The position numbers and the translations under genes are program-made. Positions 49,428-59,929 of a stretch of 64,000 nt of DNA are shown one piece after another; position 1 is the stretch's first letter; each line of letters starts with the position of its first letter. Origin of the DNA: Hominimerdicola alba 8. GTDB taxonomy: Bacteria > Bacillota > Clostridia > Oscillospirales > Ruminococcaceae. The notes under the pieces were generated by a model. It made no database searches. It saw only the letters and a program-made list of their open reading frames with translations, and had not been told where the DNA came from. Location of the stretch: contig NZ_ADKM02000080.1 in NCBI RefSeq assembly GCF_000178155.2, positions 1-64,000 of the forward strand, given 5' to 3'.

Positions 49428-50464
49428 TCTCCGACTTTCTGTTGTACCGCCTTGCCCAGCATCAGCGTACAGCCGTAATTATCACGCCAATACGGGTCGT
49501 GGAGTTCATATGCGTCCAGATACTTGTTGTAGCTTATATATGTAGACATGCTGTCGCCGCCGTCAGGCAGTTCAAGGTCGATGCCTGTGTCGGTCAGGGT
49601 ATATTTCAGCCGCAGACCGCTTTTCAGCAGACCCTCGCCCTCAGTTTCATTGCCGTCATAGTCGTACCACTGTATGCTGACATAACCGTTCTCAAAGTCG
49701 AACACGGGGTAGTCGAGGTCGGTACGCAGTCTTTCATAGCTTGCCATGCCTTTGAGCATCACACGAGGTATCAGCCTTTCGCCTTCAGGTGAAGCCGCTC
49801 TCAGCGAATACAGTTCACTGTAGTCGAGCAGTTTTTTCCAGTCACACTGGGAAAGCAGGGTCACATCATAGTTCATGCCCATGATACACAGCGCGAGGTC
49901 ATCACCGTCAAAATACATGCGCATGTGTGCATATTCTTCAAAAGGCGGTGACTGTGTGTTTATCGGATAAAAGGCTTCACAATAGCTGTCACAGTGCTGA
50001 ACGCTGTTTATTACTCCTTTTTGGTCTGTGACTATTGCATGGAGATAGTATTTGTCCGCAGACATGTCATACGGCTTTTCTTCAACGCCGTATTCTGCCA
50101 GCACAGCTTCCTTGTTGTCATTGCCGTACATGCGTGCCCAGAAAGAGGGATATCTGTACCATTCACCGTCATCGTTATAGCTGTTCCAGAAAAAATATCC
50201 GTAAAGATAAGATTTTTCGCCCAGCATTTTTTCAAAAAAGTCAAAATCGCTGCCCACGCAGAAATCTTTGTATACCAACGGTTTGCCGAGATCGGGTTCG
50301 GTGTCATCGTATTCGGTCTTTGGTTCTGAATAGACCACCTCAGCCACACTGTCATCATATTCTCTCGGTATCGGTTTCAGCTTCTCTTCGGCGGTAGGTT
50401 TGATGGTACACCCGCCAAGCATCAACGCCGCCATTACAGCTGACAAAACTCTGTATTTGCGCAA
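49424..50464 (-). CDS. Lipoprotein of unknown function
   Basis: A 346-residue lipoprotein (lipobox MLGGC, Cys 19), acidic and aromatic-rich (EYDDSVAEVVYSEPKTEYDD, FFWNSYNDDGEWYRYPSFWA), with predominantly beta-like sequence and no motif I recognise. It is translationally coupled to the C39-like protein downstream, so the two may act together at the outer membrane face. GGGGGA stands before the ATG. Confidence 0.7.
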   Translation of the reverse strand: MRKYRVLSAVMAALMLGGCTIKPTAEEKLKPIPREYDDSVAEVVYSEPKTEYDDTEPDLGKPLVYKDFCVGSDFDFFEKMLGEKSYLYGYFFWNSYNDDGEWYRYPSFWARMYGNDNKEAVLAEYGVEEKPYDMSADKYYLHAIVTDQKGVINSVQHCDSYCEAFYPINTQSPPFEEYAHMRMYFDGDDLALCIMGMNYDVTLLSQCDWKKLLDYSELYSLRAASPEGERLIPRVMLKGMASYERLRTDLDYPVFDFENGYVSIQWYDYDGNETEGEGLLKSGLRLKYTLTDTGIDLELPDGGDSMSTYISYNKYLDAYELHDPYWRDNYGCTLMLGKAVQQKVGE

Positions 50465-50695
50465 AAAGCACTCCCCCTTTCACAAAAAGTTCAGACTTAC
50501 AGTTATTATACCATATTTTCATAAAAAGGTCAATCCCCGAACAGCGGTCAGGCGGTGAACGTATCTTCATAAAATGCAGTTTAAGTTCTGAAATTGACAA
50601 TTGCTGGCATTTTTTTGCTTTTGCATCTACAGAAAAAATCGTTAAAGAGATGGTCATAAATACGTTTTTTATGCGTTTTGCGGCGTGACATGCAG

Positions 50696-50724
50696 TTGAC
50701 AGGGACTTTGTGTTATGTTATAAT
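50696..50724 (+). promoter_or_regulatory. Promoter of the DUF4491 gene
   Basis: TTGACA (50696-50701) and TATAAT (50719-50724) are 17 bp apart, 43 bp ahead of the start. Confidence 0.85.
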
Positions 50725-50766
50725 GGTTAGTGAACGCTAGTGGCAATAAATGGAGGAAGTAAAACA

Positions 50767-51054
50767 ATGAATTTTAAAGGCATAATTCTCGGTGTCATCA
50801 CTTTTCTGATAATCGGGCTGTTCCACCCGATAGTCATAAAGGCAGAATACTATTTCTCTAAAAAAAGCCGGTATGTTTTTGCGGCAGCAGGGGGGATATC
50901 CCTGCTGATATCACTGCTTGCAGACAGCGATTTCCTCAGCTGTATTTTTGCTGTGTTGTCAACGACCTGTTTCTGGAGCATACATGAACTCTACGAGCAG
51001 GAGGAGCGTGTACGCAAGGGGTGGTTCCCGAAAAATCCGAACAGAAGATACTGA
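50767..51054 (+). CDS. DUF4491 membrane protein
   Basis: A 95-residue, three-helix protein. ATG 50767 follows GGAGGAAG; an earlier in-frame GTG does not. GLFHPIVIKAEYYFSKK, FWSIHELYEQEERVRKGWFP and a basic C-terminus are typical of DUF4491. Function unknown. It has its own promoter and terminator, so it is monocistronic. Confidence 0.88.
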   Translation: MNFKGIILGVITFLIIGLFHPIVIKAEYYFSKKSRYVFAAAGGISLLISLLADSDFLSCIFAVLSTTCFWSIHELYEQEERVRKGWFPKNPNRRY

Positions 51055-51060
51055 CGAAAA

Positions 51061-51088
51061 AAAGCACTGCCCGCGCGGACAGTGCTTT
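51061..51088. terminator. Bidirectional terminator
   Basis: AAAGCACTG (51061-51069) pairs with CAGTGCTTT (51080-51088), with U-runs on both strands; it serves the DUF4491 gene and the convergent permease gene. Confidence 0.88.
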
Positions 51089-51130
51089 TTCTTATACTGT
51101 TATGGTATCTGATATACTATAAATATAGCT

Positions 51131-52102
51131 TTATTCCTTGACACCGCCTATTGTCAGACCTGCCACAAAGTATCTCTGTAAGAAAGGATAGAGTATGATT
51201 ATCGGCAGGGAAGTGATGACAGTTGCCGCCGCTCTTATCGAGGTAGGTGTTACAGTTGCGGTGGAATGCTGAGCGGATTCAGCGGTCGCTTTCTGGTTGG
51301 TCACCGAGCTTAACAGCTTCATCAGCTCATACTGGAGGGTGGTCAGGTCATCATCCATCTTGTTGTACAGCATCGCATCGAACCAGCTGTTCCACTGACC
51401 CACAGCGGTGAACAGTGCAACGGTCGCGATAACGGGCATGCAAAGCGGGAAGATTATCTTGATGAAGATAGTCATGTGACCTGCTCCGTCTATCATTGCA
51501 GACTCGGCAAGGCTGTCGGGCAGACCGTTCATGTAAGTTCTCAGCACCAGCATGCTGAATGCGGGTACCATGCCGGGCAGTATGTAAACGAGGAAGTTGT
51601 TGGTCAGACCGAGATTTTTGTAAACGATGAATATAGGGATAAGACCGCCCGAAACGTACATAGTTACAACATACAGCAGTGACAGCTGTTTCTTGAAAAG
51701 GAATTCCTTGCGGCTGAGAATGTAAGCCAGCAGTGCAGTCACCATAGTGGAGGTAACGGTGCCTATAACTGTTCTCAGCACACTTGTTCTTGCGGCGGCA
51801 AACATGCTCTGCTTGCCGAGAACTGTCTGATAGTTTTTAAGCGTGAACACGCGGGGCACAAGGGTTATGCCGCCTTTCAGCGCATCAAGACCGTCATTGA
51901 ACGACACAGCCACCATGTTAAGAAGAGGGTAGAGTATCACGATGGAGAATATTATCATAAAGATAGTATTCAGTGTATCGAATACCATATCGCCTTTTGA
52001 GCGGCGGCTCATTATGCCGTGTTTGGTGTTGGCGCCGATGTCCTCAGACTTGCGCTGTTTGCCCGTCTGGGGGGCGGGAAGTGTTTTTGTAAGTTCTGCC
52101 AT
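51131..52102 (-). CDS. Sugar ABC transporter permease (LplC/YtcP type)
   Basis: A 323-residue permease with six membrane helices; the ATPase-coupling EAA loop reads SLAESAMIDGAGHMTIFIKIIFP. It ends LTIGGVKE, the usual C-terminus of LplC-like permeases. It is the last gene of a leftward operon with LplB- and LplA-like genes, 15 bases from lplB. No ATPase is encoded; such importers normally use a shared MsmX-type ATPase. Confidence 0.93.
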   Translation of the reverse strand: MAELTKTLPAPQTGKQRKSEDIGANTKHGIMSRRSKGDMVFDTLNTIFMIIFSIVILYPLLNMVAVSFNDGLDALKGGITLVPRVFTLKNYQTVLGKQSMFAAARTSVLRTVIGTVTSTMVTALLAYILSRKEFLFKKQLSLLYVVTMYVSGGLIPIFIVYKNLGLTNNFLVYILPGMVPAFSMLVLRTYMNGLPDSLAESAMIDGAGHMTIFIKIIFPLCMPVIATVALFTAVGQWNSWFDAMLYNKMDDDLTTLQYELMKLLSSVTNQKATAESAQHSTATVTPTSIRAAATVITSLPIIILYPFLQRYFVAGLTIGGVKE

Positions 52103-52117
52103 TTTCTGCGCCCTCCT

Positions 52118-53038
52118 TTAGTACAGACTTTCTTCGCCCATCGCTTTAGCGCTGGTGTTTGCTATGACTATAAGTATGATGCTGACAAGGCTCTTGAAGA
52201 TACCTGCCGCAGTACCGATAGCGTAGTTGCCCTTGCCGATACCGTAGTTCAGCACGTATATGTCGATAGTTTCGGATACTGACTTTACAAGGTCGTTGCC
52301 CAGCAGATATTGCAGTTCAAAGCCTACATTCAGTACGTTGCCGACATTCATTATCAGCAGTATCAGTATGGTGGGCTTGAGTCCCGGCAGAGTTATGTGC
52401 CAGATGCGCCTCATTCTTCCTGCGCCGTCTATCGAAGCCGCCTCATACAGGTCGGGGTTGATGGAAGTTATCGCCGCCAGATAGATTATGCTGTCCCAGC
52501 CTGTTTCTTTCCAGCGTGTCGCGAACGCCACTATCCACCAGAAGTATTTCGGTTCTGCAAGCCACTGAACAGGCTTGTCTATCAGACCTGTAGCCATCAG
52601 AACCTTGTTTATAGTGCCGTTCTCCATCGAAAGGACATCGAACACGATGCCCGTCAGTATTATCATCGACAGAAAGTGCGGCAGATAGGAAATGGTCTGC
52701 ACGAACTTTTTGCCCATATTGAAGCGGAACTCGCTCAGCAGTATGGCGAAGATTATCGGGCAGACAGTGCCCAGAAACAGATTTATAATGCCCATAGCAA
52801 GGGTGTTTCTGACGCAGAGTATGAAGTCTTCGTTCCTAAACAGGAACCTGAAATTTTCAAGTCCGATGAATTCCGAGTGGAACAGACCATCGCGGGGTTT
52901 GTATCGCTGGAAAGCCATCAGCCAGCCTACCAGCGGCGCGTAGTTGAATATTATGACATACACCACGAAGGGTATGCTAAGCAGAAGAAGCGACTTCTGA
53001 TTTTTCAGCTTTTTGGCAAAATCAGGGTCTTTGAACAT
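52118..53038 (-). CDS. Sugar ABC transporter permease (LplB/YtcP-partner type)
   Basis: A 306-residue permease of six helices; the EAA loop is NPDLYEAASIDGAGRMRRIW. ATG 53038 is used because GGAGGTG lies 7 bases before it; the longer frame has no ribosome site. Together with the LplC-like protein it forms the channel for an oligosaccharide or a pectin- or xylan-derived sugar, as is typical for LplABC systems in gut Firmicutes. Confidence 0.92.
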   Translation of the reverse strand: MFKDPDFAKKLKNQKSLLLLSIPFVVYVIIFNYAPLVGWLMAFQRYKPRDGLFHSEFIGLENFRFLFRNEDFILCVRNTLAMGIINLFLGTVCPIIFAILLSEFRFNMGKKFVQTISYLPHFLSMIILTGIVFDVLSMENGTINKVLMATGLIDKPVQWLAEPKYFWWIVAFATRWKETGWDSIIYLAAITSINPDLYEAASIDGAGRMRRIWHITLPGLKPTILILLIMNVGNVLNVGFELQYLLGNDLVKSVSETIDIYVLNYGIGKGNYAIGTAAGIFKSLVSIILIVIANTSAKAMGEESLY

Positions 53039-53177
53039 TTGTTGCACCTCCGAGAAAATATATCCCAAATTTCCCAAGACAAAGATATTTGCCAAAGGCG
53101 GCAGGGGACAGATCGCCGTGTTTACAAAAGCTGTCATGATACAGCCCCCTTTTCGGGGGCTATATATGACAATATTT

Positions 53178-53280
53178 TATAGCAATCCGCCTTAAAATTT
53201 AGACAAAATCCAGTCACAAAACCCATAAATCCCAGCTTTTGCGACTGGATTTTGTGAATTTAAAAAGTTGGATTGCTATA
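53178..53280. mobile_element. MITE family 1, copy C (103 bp)
   Basis: TATAGCAATCC to GGATTGCTATA, differing from copy B at one base in most of its length. It lies in the intergenic region between the solute-binding and permease genes, so it is transcribed inside the operon and could act as an intercistronic hairpin. A small CCCCTTTTCGGGGG hairpin stands just upstream at about 53146-53160. Confidence 0.85.
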
Positions 53281-53300
53281 GGAAGAGTTGAAAGCGTTGA

Positions 53301-54992
53301 TTATTTGCCGTTGGCAACATCGATCCTTCTCTGGATCTCAGCATCGAATGCGGGGAGAAGTATGCCGTCAACATCGCACTTCTTGTGGTAAACGTCCAGA
53401 TACTCCTTCCAAGCGGAGTCGAAGTCTTCGGCTATGCAGACCTTAGGCAGGTACTCATGCTTAACGGAAGCCATATCAGCCCATACCTGACCTTCGGGAG
53501 TGTCGGTAGTAAGTGCGTTGGAGTAAGACCACATTGGGAACCAAGCCTCGTTCTCCTGTGCGGGGTCGCAAAGTTCAACATAAGTCTTTACGCCGTAAGC
53601 ATCGAAGCATTCCTTTACCTCGTCACTCAGCGAATCATAGAACTCTGTAGCCTGGTGCTGAGGGTCACAGCCGTTGATGCCGTCGTGATCCATGCCGCTG
53701 TAGTTGGGAAAGTATGCGTATGGGCAGAGATTAGCGTTCATGTAAGCCTGATCTTCGGAGTTTCTTCTCATCTCATCAGTACGTGTGAACACGCCGTCTT
53801 CGCCCTTGTTGTAGTTTACGCCCTCAAGACCCCAGTTCCTCATGGTCAGTATCTCAGGGTCGAGCAGGTCGTTCATGAACTGCATAGCGCCTTCGGGATC
53901 TTTGCAGGATACGGTTATGCCGACACCGTTGGAAACGTCCAGTGCTGAGTTGGAGTGCCAGTGCTCGTCCATGCCCTTGTCGATGGTGATGCCTACAGGA
54001 ACGTAAGTGCAGTCATCAAGACCTGCTGCCTTGATAGCGTTCTCAGCATCGTTGAAATCCCAGTGCTGGTCAACCATGCCGCAAACTCTGCCTGTTGACA
54101 GCTTGGAGATGTAAGCATCGTAGTTCATGGTGAATGTTTCGGGGTCGATGATGCCCTTCTTGTATTCCTCATTCAGCTTTCTGAAATATCTCTCAGCTGT
54201 GGGAGTGGTGTTGTAGTCGATAGCCTTGTGTGTTTCTCTGTCAACGATGCAGCAGCCGTCGTTCGGATAACCGTCGAGGAAGAAAGGTGCATTTTCAAGG
54301 CAGAAATATCTCCAGTCATCGCAGAGTATCTCGTAGCCGATATTAGGTGTGCCGTCTTCCATAGTGGGGTTGGCTTCAACGTACCTTTCTATCAGGTCAA
54401 AGTATTCATCGAGAGTTTCTATCTTGGGATAGCCTGCCCATTTCAGAACTCTTGTCTGTATCCAGAATGCTTCATCGTTGTGTACGCAGGTGGTGTCGTG
54501 ATCCCAGATGTTGCCGAACTGAGGGATTATGTAAATATGACCGTCATCAGCCCTGATGGAGTTCCACTGTGCTTCTGTGTAGAAGTTCTTTATGTTGGGA
54601 TAGTTGTCCCAGAGTTCATCTATTGCGATGAAAGCACCTGCTTCGACCATTCTTGCCATGCCTGACGAAGCGTCAACGAAATCGGGGTAGTCGCCGCCTG
54701 CTATCATAACACCGATAGCTTCCTCAGCGGTCTGACCTGTCAGCCATTTCATATCGCACTTTGCGCCTATCTTTTCAGCGATAGCGTCCTGAACTACGTT
54801 GTTGTCGTCGAGTTCGTTGCCGGGTACTGCAAAAAATGCGCTGAATACCTTTACCTCAACTTCTTCACCGTTTGAATTGGTGACTTTTTCAGTCTTCTGT
54901 TCGCCCTTGCTGCCTACATTGCCGCATGCTGCCATGCCGATTGCCATTGCGAGTGCCAGTGTGAAAGCGGCTGCTCTTTTGATCTGTTTCAT
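53301..54992 (-). CDS. Extracellular solute-binding lipoprotein (LplA type)
   Basis: A 563-residue lipoprotein. ATG 54992 follows GGAGG by 7 bases and opens a signal peptide with lipobox GMAAC. The mature part has the large two-lobe fold of family 1 sugar-binding proteins; WDNYPNIKNFYTEAQW and DYFDLIERYVEANPT are typical LplA segments. It is the first gene of the operon and its leader (54993-55361) is AT-rich. No glycosidase is adjacent, so the ligand cannot be narrowed down. Confidence 0.92.
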   Translation of the reverse strand: MKQIKRAAAFTLALAMAIGMAACGNVGSKGEQKTEKVTNSNGEEVEVKVFSAFFAVPGNELDDNNVVQDAIAEKIGAKCDMKWLTGQTAEEAIGVMIAGGDYPDFVDASSGMARMVEAGAFIAIDELWDNYPNIKNFYTEAQWNSIRADDGHIYIIPQFGNIWDHDTTCVHNDEAFWIQTRVLKWAGYPKIETLDEYFDLIERYVEANPTMEDGTPNIGYEILCDDWRYFCLENAPFFLDGYPNDGCCIVDRETHKAIDYNTTPTAERYFRKLNEEYKKGIIDPETFTMNYDAYISKLSTGRVCGMVDQHWDFNDAENAIKAAGLDDCTYVPVGITIDKGMDEHWHSNSALDVSNGVGITVSCKDPEGAMQFMNDLLDPEILTMRNWGLEGVNYNKGEDGVFTRTDEMRRNSEDQAYMNANLCPYAYFPNYSGMDHDGINGCDPQHQATEFYDSLSDEVKECFDAYGVKTYVELCDPAQENEAWFPMWSYSNALTTDTPEGQVWADMASVKHEYLPKVCIAEDFDSAWKEYLDVYHKKCDVDGILLPAFDAEIQRRIDVANGK

Positions 54993-55361
54993 AAATAAAA
55001 CCTCCATAAAAACGTTTAGTTTAGCTTTGAACATATTAGCTAAATTTTGTTTTCTTTTACTGAGATTATTATAGCAGATAAATCGTAATTTGTGAATAGT
55101 TATAACGAAATTAAGCAATAATTGCAAATATTTTTGACCAAATCAGCAAAATTTGCTTAATTGAAGTTAATGCTAGGAAAAAGTAAACAAAAATTGTTAA
55201 GTAATGCGCAATTTTTGACTAGAATAATTATTGCTGAATGTGCTATATTAATATATTTATGTGAACGGTATAATATATCGGACTGCTTTTGTGTGCATTG
55301 AACATATATACAGCATGCGCGTAAAGCGGCTTTGTGTGATTGAAACAAGAGAATTGTGATA

Positions 55362-55390
55362 TTGACATTGATTTGTTATTGTGTTATAAT
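55362..55390 (+). promoter_or_regulatory. Promoter of the phosphatase gene
   Basis: TTGACA (55362-55367) and TATAAT (55385-55390), 17 bp apart, lie 45 bp before the start. The rest of 55130-55360 has AT-rich sequence and no gene. Confidence 0.85.
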
Positions 55391-55434
55391 TATATGTGTA
55401 ATTTATGACCGTTTCTTATTAAGGAGAACCTCAC

Positions 55435-56136
55435 ATGGCTACTTATGTTATGAGCGATATTCACGGTGAATATGAAAAGTATCTGCTGATGCTGGAGAAG
55501 ATACAGTTTAAAAGCGATGATACTTTGTTTATACTGGGCGATGTGGTCGATCGCGGTGCAAGACCCGTCGATGTGCTGAAAGATATGATGAAGCGCCCGA
55601 ACGTCTACCCGCTGATGGGCAACCATGACCTGCTGGCGATAGACATTCTGCACAAGCTGAATGTAGAGATAACCGAAGAGAATTATTCCGATCACCTCAG
55701 CACCGAAACGATGACCGAACTTATCGACTGGCTGAAAGACGGCGGCAGTCCGACGCTGGCACAGTTCCGCGAACTGAGTGTGGCTGACAGGCGGGATGTG
55801 CTGGATTATATGGAAGAGTTCAGCTTGTGCGAAGCGGTAGATGTCAATGACAAGACTTATGTGATGGTGCATGCGGGTCTTGGCAATTTCCGCAAGGGCA
55901 AAAAGCTGAGGGAATACACCTTGCAGGAACTTCTGATGGACAGGCACGACCCCGAAAAAGACTACTTTGAGGACGACGATATCTACGTTATAACAGGACA
56001 CACCCCCACCGTTCTGATCTGCGGCAAGCCCGAAATATATCAGAGCCACCACAATATCTTTATCGACTGCGGCGCGTGCATGGGCGGCAGGCTGGCGTGT
56101 CTTTGCCTTGATACTATGGAAGAATTTTATATCTGA
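55435..56136 (+). CDS. PPP-family metallophosphatase (Ser/Thr phosphatase-like)
   Basis: A 233-residue calcineurin-like phosphatase. The metal-binding sequence is complete: SDIHGEY, GDVVDRGARP, GNHD and TGHTPT with a final HH. The small size and motif set fit bacterial PPP phosphatases (PrpE/PrpA-like) that act on phosphoproteins or Ap4A. AAGGAG stands before the ATG. Confidence 0.92.
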   Translation: MATYVMSDIHGEYEKYLLMLEKIQFKSDDTLFILGDVVDRGARPVDVLKDMMKRPNVYPLMGNHDLLAIDILHKLNVEITEENYSDHLSTETMTELIDWLKDGGSPTLAQFRELSVADRRDVLDYMEEFSLCEAVDVNDKTYVMVHAGLGNFRKGKKLREYTLQELLMDRHDPEKDYFEDDDIYVITGHTPTVLICGKPEIYQSHHNIFIDCGACMGGRLACLCLDTMEEFYI

Positions 56137-56143
56137 ACCGTGA

Positions 56144-56178
56144 CCCGCAGTGCGCTGTGCCTGCGGGCTTTATTTTTT
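56144..56178 (+). terminator. Terminator of the phosphatase gene
   Basis: CCCGCAG (56144-56150) pairs with CTGCGGG (56161-56167) and is followed by CUUUAUUUUUU. Confidence 0.8.
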
Positions 56179-56568
56179 GCAGATGAGCCTGTTGTGTTCA
56201 CGGAGTTTTGCGGCTTCCACAGGGTCGGTAACGGCGGTGATGAGCGCGTAGCCGCTGAGAGTCCGATACAGTTCAAACCCGCTTTTCAGTTCGTCTGTGC
56301 GCCCGCAGGTATCTTCGGCGGAAGGGAAGTGTTCGGGCGGAAGATATGCGTTCATCGTCAGGCGCACGCCGCCGCCCTGTCTGCTGACACGTATCCCGCC
56401 CTGCACTTCTCCCTCGCCGTCTGCCGAAAGATGTCCCCGCACTGCCGCCAGAAACAGCAGCGCACCCACTCTCTTCTCGCGAAAGTCCTCAAAACTCAGC
56501 CCCAGTTCCGAAAGTTCACCCGCGTCCACCAGCACCGAAACTCTTCTGCCGCGCCTGCGTATCTTCAT
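56170..56568 (-). CDS. Small protein, possibly MecA-like adaptor
   Basis: A 132-residue protein beginning MKIRRRGRRVSVLVDAGELS and ELGLSFEDF. The N-terminal beta-strand and LGLSFEDF...ALLFLAAVRG layout recalls the N-terminus of MecA adaptors, which target proteins to ClpC, and LYRTLSGYALITAVTD resembles the C-terminal half that MecA uses. The match is weak and it is half the usual length. It lies downstream of the repeated terminator block of the CPBP remnant. Without a search I would keep it as unknown. Confidence 0.5.
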   Translation of the reverse strand: MKIRRRGRRVSVLVDAGELSELGLSFEDFREKRVGALLFLAAVRGHLSADGEGEVQGGIRVSRQGGGVRLTMNAYLPPEHFPSAEDTCGRTDELKSGFELYRTLSGYALITAVTDPVEAAKLREHNRLICKK

Positions 56569-56597
56569 ATTACCACCCCCGAATATGCTATGCGGTC

Positions 56598-57085
56598 TTG
56601 CAGTAATGTGTTACAGTACACAAAAAAGGACACCTGTGTGAGATGCCCTTATCTGTTTTATTCGGCAGAATGCAGTTCGGCAGAGTGGGGATAAGCCCCA
56701 TGAATGCGCTGTCTGCTGAAAGTGTTTCAGTCCGCAAAAAAGGACACTTGCGTGAGGTATCCTTATCTGTTTTATTCGGCAGAATGCAGGTCGTCAGAGT
56801 GGGGACAAGCCCCCATGAATGCGCTGCCTGCTGAATGTGTTGCAGTACGCAAAAAAGGACACCTGCGTGAGGTGTCCTTATCTGTTTTATTCGGCTGTTT
56901 TTCTCGCGGTGAGCCTTGCCGTCAGAAGTATGCAGGTCAACAGAGTGGGGATAAGCCTCGTGAATGCGCTGTCTGCTGAATGTGTTGCAGTGCGCAAAAA
57001 AGGACACCTGCGTGAGGTGTCCTTATCTGTTTTATTCGGCTGTTTTTCTCGCGGTGAGCCTTGCCGTCAGAAGTATGCAGGTCAG
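56598..57085 (-). repeat. Four tandem repeats of a gene 3' end with terminator
   Basis: The hairpin AAGGACACC-TGCGTGA-GGTGTCCTT with A/U runs occurs four times, at about 56627, 56741, 56856 and 57001. Periods are 114, 115 and 145 bp; the two right-hand units contain 30 bases (CTGTTTTTCTCGCGG and on) that the left two lack. The rightmost unit is the real C-terminus and terminator of the CPBP gene remnant. The others are duplicates lying downstream of it and cannot code for the same peptide in frame beyond the stop. Confidence 0.85.
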
Positions 57086-57274
57086 CAGAGTGGGGACAAG
57101 CCCCATTAATATAATGCCGACCCAAAGAGAATTGTCGGTGAGGGCATCACGGCTGACCGCCGCTGTCACGGGGATATTCATAACGCTGTCTATCGCTGTG
57201 TGGCAGATGGCGGCGGGGAAGACCGACTTTGTCTTTTCGGTCATATATGTCAGCAGATAAAGGCGAGTACACAT
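57032..57274 (-). pseudogene. CPBP/CAAX-type intramembrane protease, 3' fragment
   Basis: About 75 codons in the leftward direction: LYLLTYMTEKTKSVFPAAIC then HTAID resembles the final conserved motif of CPBP (CAAX-like) membrane proteases, (T)(G/K)S...PA...H, and the end is a basic helix LLTCILLTARLTARKTAE. The family's EExxR and FxxxH motifs are missing. The sequence changes character at about 57264-57300, where the Tn4451-like element begins, so the element has cut the gene. The 5' part should lie at the element's other end, beyond the window. Confidence 0.6.
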
Positions 57275-57299
57275 AAAGAACTATCTCAGGTTTTAATTG

Positions 57300-59007
<1,708 letters not shown>

Positions 59008-59036
59008 TCAGGAGTATCAAGCCTGCCGTTATCTGT

Positions 59037-59210
59037 TCACGCAGACTTTTCTATCTCACGGGCGATAAGCCGGTTGATAATATCTTCCAGACTTTCATCT
59101 GTATCAGAATTGAAACTGATCTTGACACGATAGGTTGTCAGACCGATACGATACTCCGAGTAGGAGCAGTCTACCTTCTCTTTCTCTGCGGTAGTTGTTG
59201 TCTCTTTCAA
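59037..59210 (-). CDS. TnpW-like small protein
   Basis: A 57-residue protein starting TTG with GGAGAC just upstream. YRIGLTTYRVKISFNSDTDE and a conserved end ESLEDIINRLIAREI match the TnpW proteins found beside tnpX in Tn4451-like elements. Function unknown; possibly a recombination accessory factor. It is 80 bases ahead of the recombinase on the same strand, and a dedicated promoter stands at 59290. Confidence 0.78.
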   Translation of the reverse strand: MKETTTTAEKEKVDCSYSEYRIGLTTYRVKISFNSDTDESLEDIINRLIAREIEKSA

Positions 59211-59289
59211 TTGTCTCCTTTCCGCCTGCGATCATCTATCTCTACACGCATAGGCTTTTTGTTGCAGGGCGTTACTCCTGCACAGTAAT

Positions 59290-59336
59290 ATTATAGCGCG
59301 CACCGTCGAGACTTGTCCATAGATATTGCGCCCAAA
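59290..59336 (-). promoter_or_regulatory. Promoter of tnpW/tnpX with conserved upstream motif
   Basis: On the minus strand TGGACA (59319-59314) and TATAAT (59295-59290) are 18 bp apart, and the spacer ends GCGCGC. TTTGGGCGCAATA (59336-59324) lies upstream. The same arrangement occurs at 59858-59904. Confidence 0.7.
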
Positions 59337-59415
59337 GTTTCTGTATCTGATTTGTGCGCGTCGGACATTGTTTCGGACGGTACGGCTATAATCGTTTTGT
59401 TGTCGGTTTTATATC

Positions 59416-59802
59416 TTAAACCGCATAGGGGTTAGGCTTCTCACCGAAGAACGAAGTCTGTCCGTCAGCAACATCGTCCGACTTGTTGTCGGCATCGGCA
59501 GAGTAATCGACCAGCCCCTCAATGTCAGCATAGGACATTCCACTGTCGGTCAGCTTGCCGATCAGTGTATGCTCCGCAGTGACAGCATCGAGAAGTGCCT
59601 GCCCCTCAGCACCGCCGTAAAGCTGTGAGAGCTTATCGTAGGTGTAGAGCTTGCTATCAATGATGACCTTGCGCCTGCGCTCTTGCACAGCCTTGATAGC
59701 CTTTTCGTAGCTGTCGAGCTTTGCCTGATTCTCGGCAAGCACAGCATCCGTAATGATAACGGCGGACTCGTCAGCAATCTCAGCTTTTGCTTTCTTACTC
59801 AT
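59416..59802 (-). CDS. Hypothetical coiled-coil protein of the mobile element
   Basis: A 128-residue, Ala/Glu/Asp/Lys-rich protein: LAENQAKLDSYEKAIKAVQE coiled coil and an acidic end DNKSDDVADGQTSFFGEKPN. GAGGTG precedes the ATG. It lies between two copies of one promoter module in the recombinase cluster. I do not recognise a family. Confidence 0.6.
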   Translation of the reverse strand: MSKKAKAEIADESAVIITDAVLAENQAKLDSYEKAIKAVQERRRKVIIDSKLYTYDKLSQLYGGAEGQALLDAVTAEHTLIGKLTDSGMSYADIEGLVDYSADADNKSDDVADGQTSFFGEKPNPYAV

Positions 59803-59857
59803 TCACATCACCTCACTTCATCTGATATTGCAGGATACTCACATACCCCACGATAAT

Positions 59858-59904
59858 ATTATAGCGCGCAATAAAGCCGTTTGTCTACTGGTATTGCGCT
59901 CAAA
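59858..59904 (-). promoter_or_regulatory. Second copy of the conserved promoter module
   Basis: On the minus strand TAGACA (59887-59882) and TATAAT (59863-59858) are 18 bp apart with GCGCGC before the -10, and TTTGAGCGCAATA lies upstream (59904-59892). It drives the gene at 59802. Confidence 0.7.
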
Positions 59905-59929
59905 CTTTCTGCTTCATTAGAGTTTTGCG

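Noticed and set aside
56598-57085. CRISPR-like spacing of four hairpins
   Set aside because: The whole units are repeated, not a short repeat with unique spacers, and each contains a terminator.
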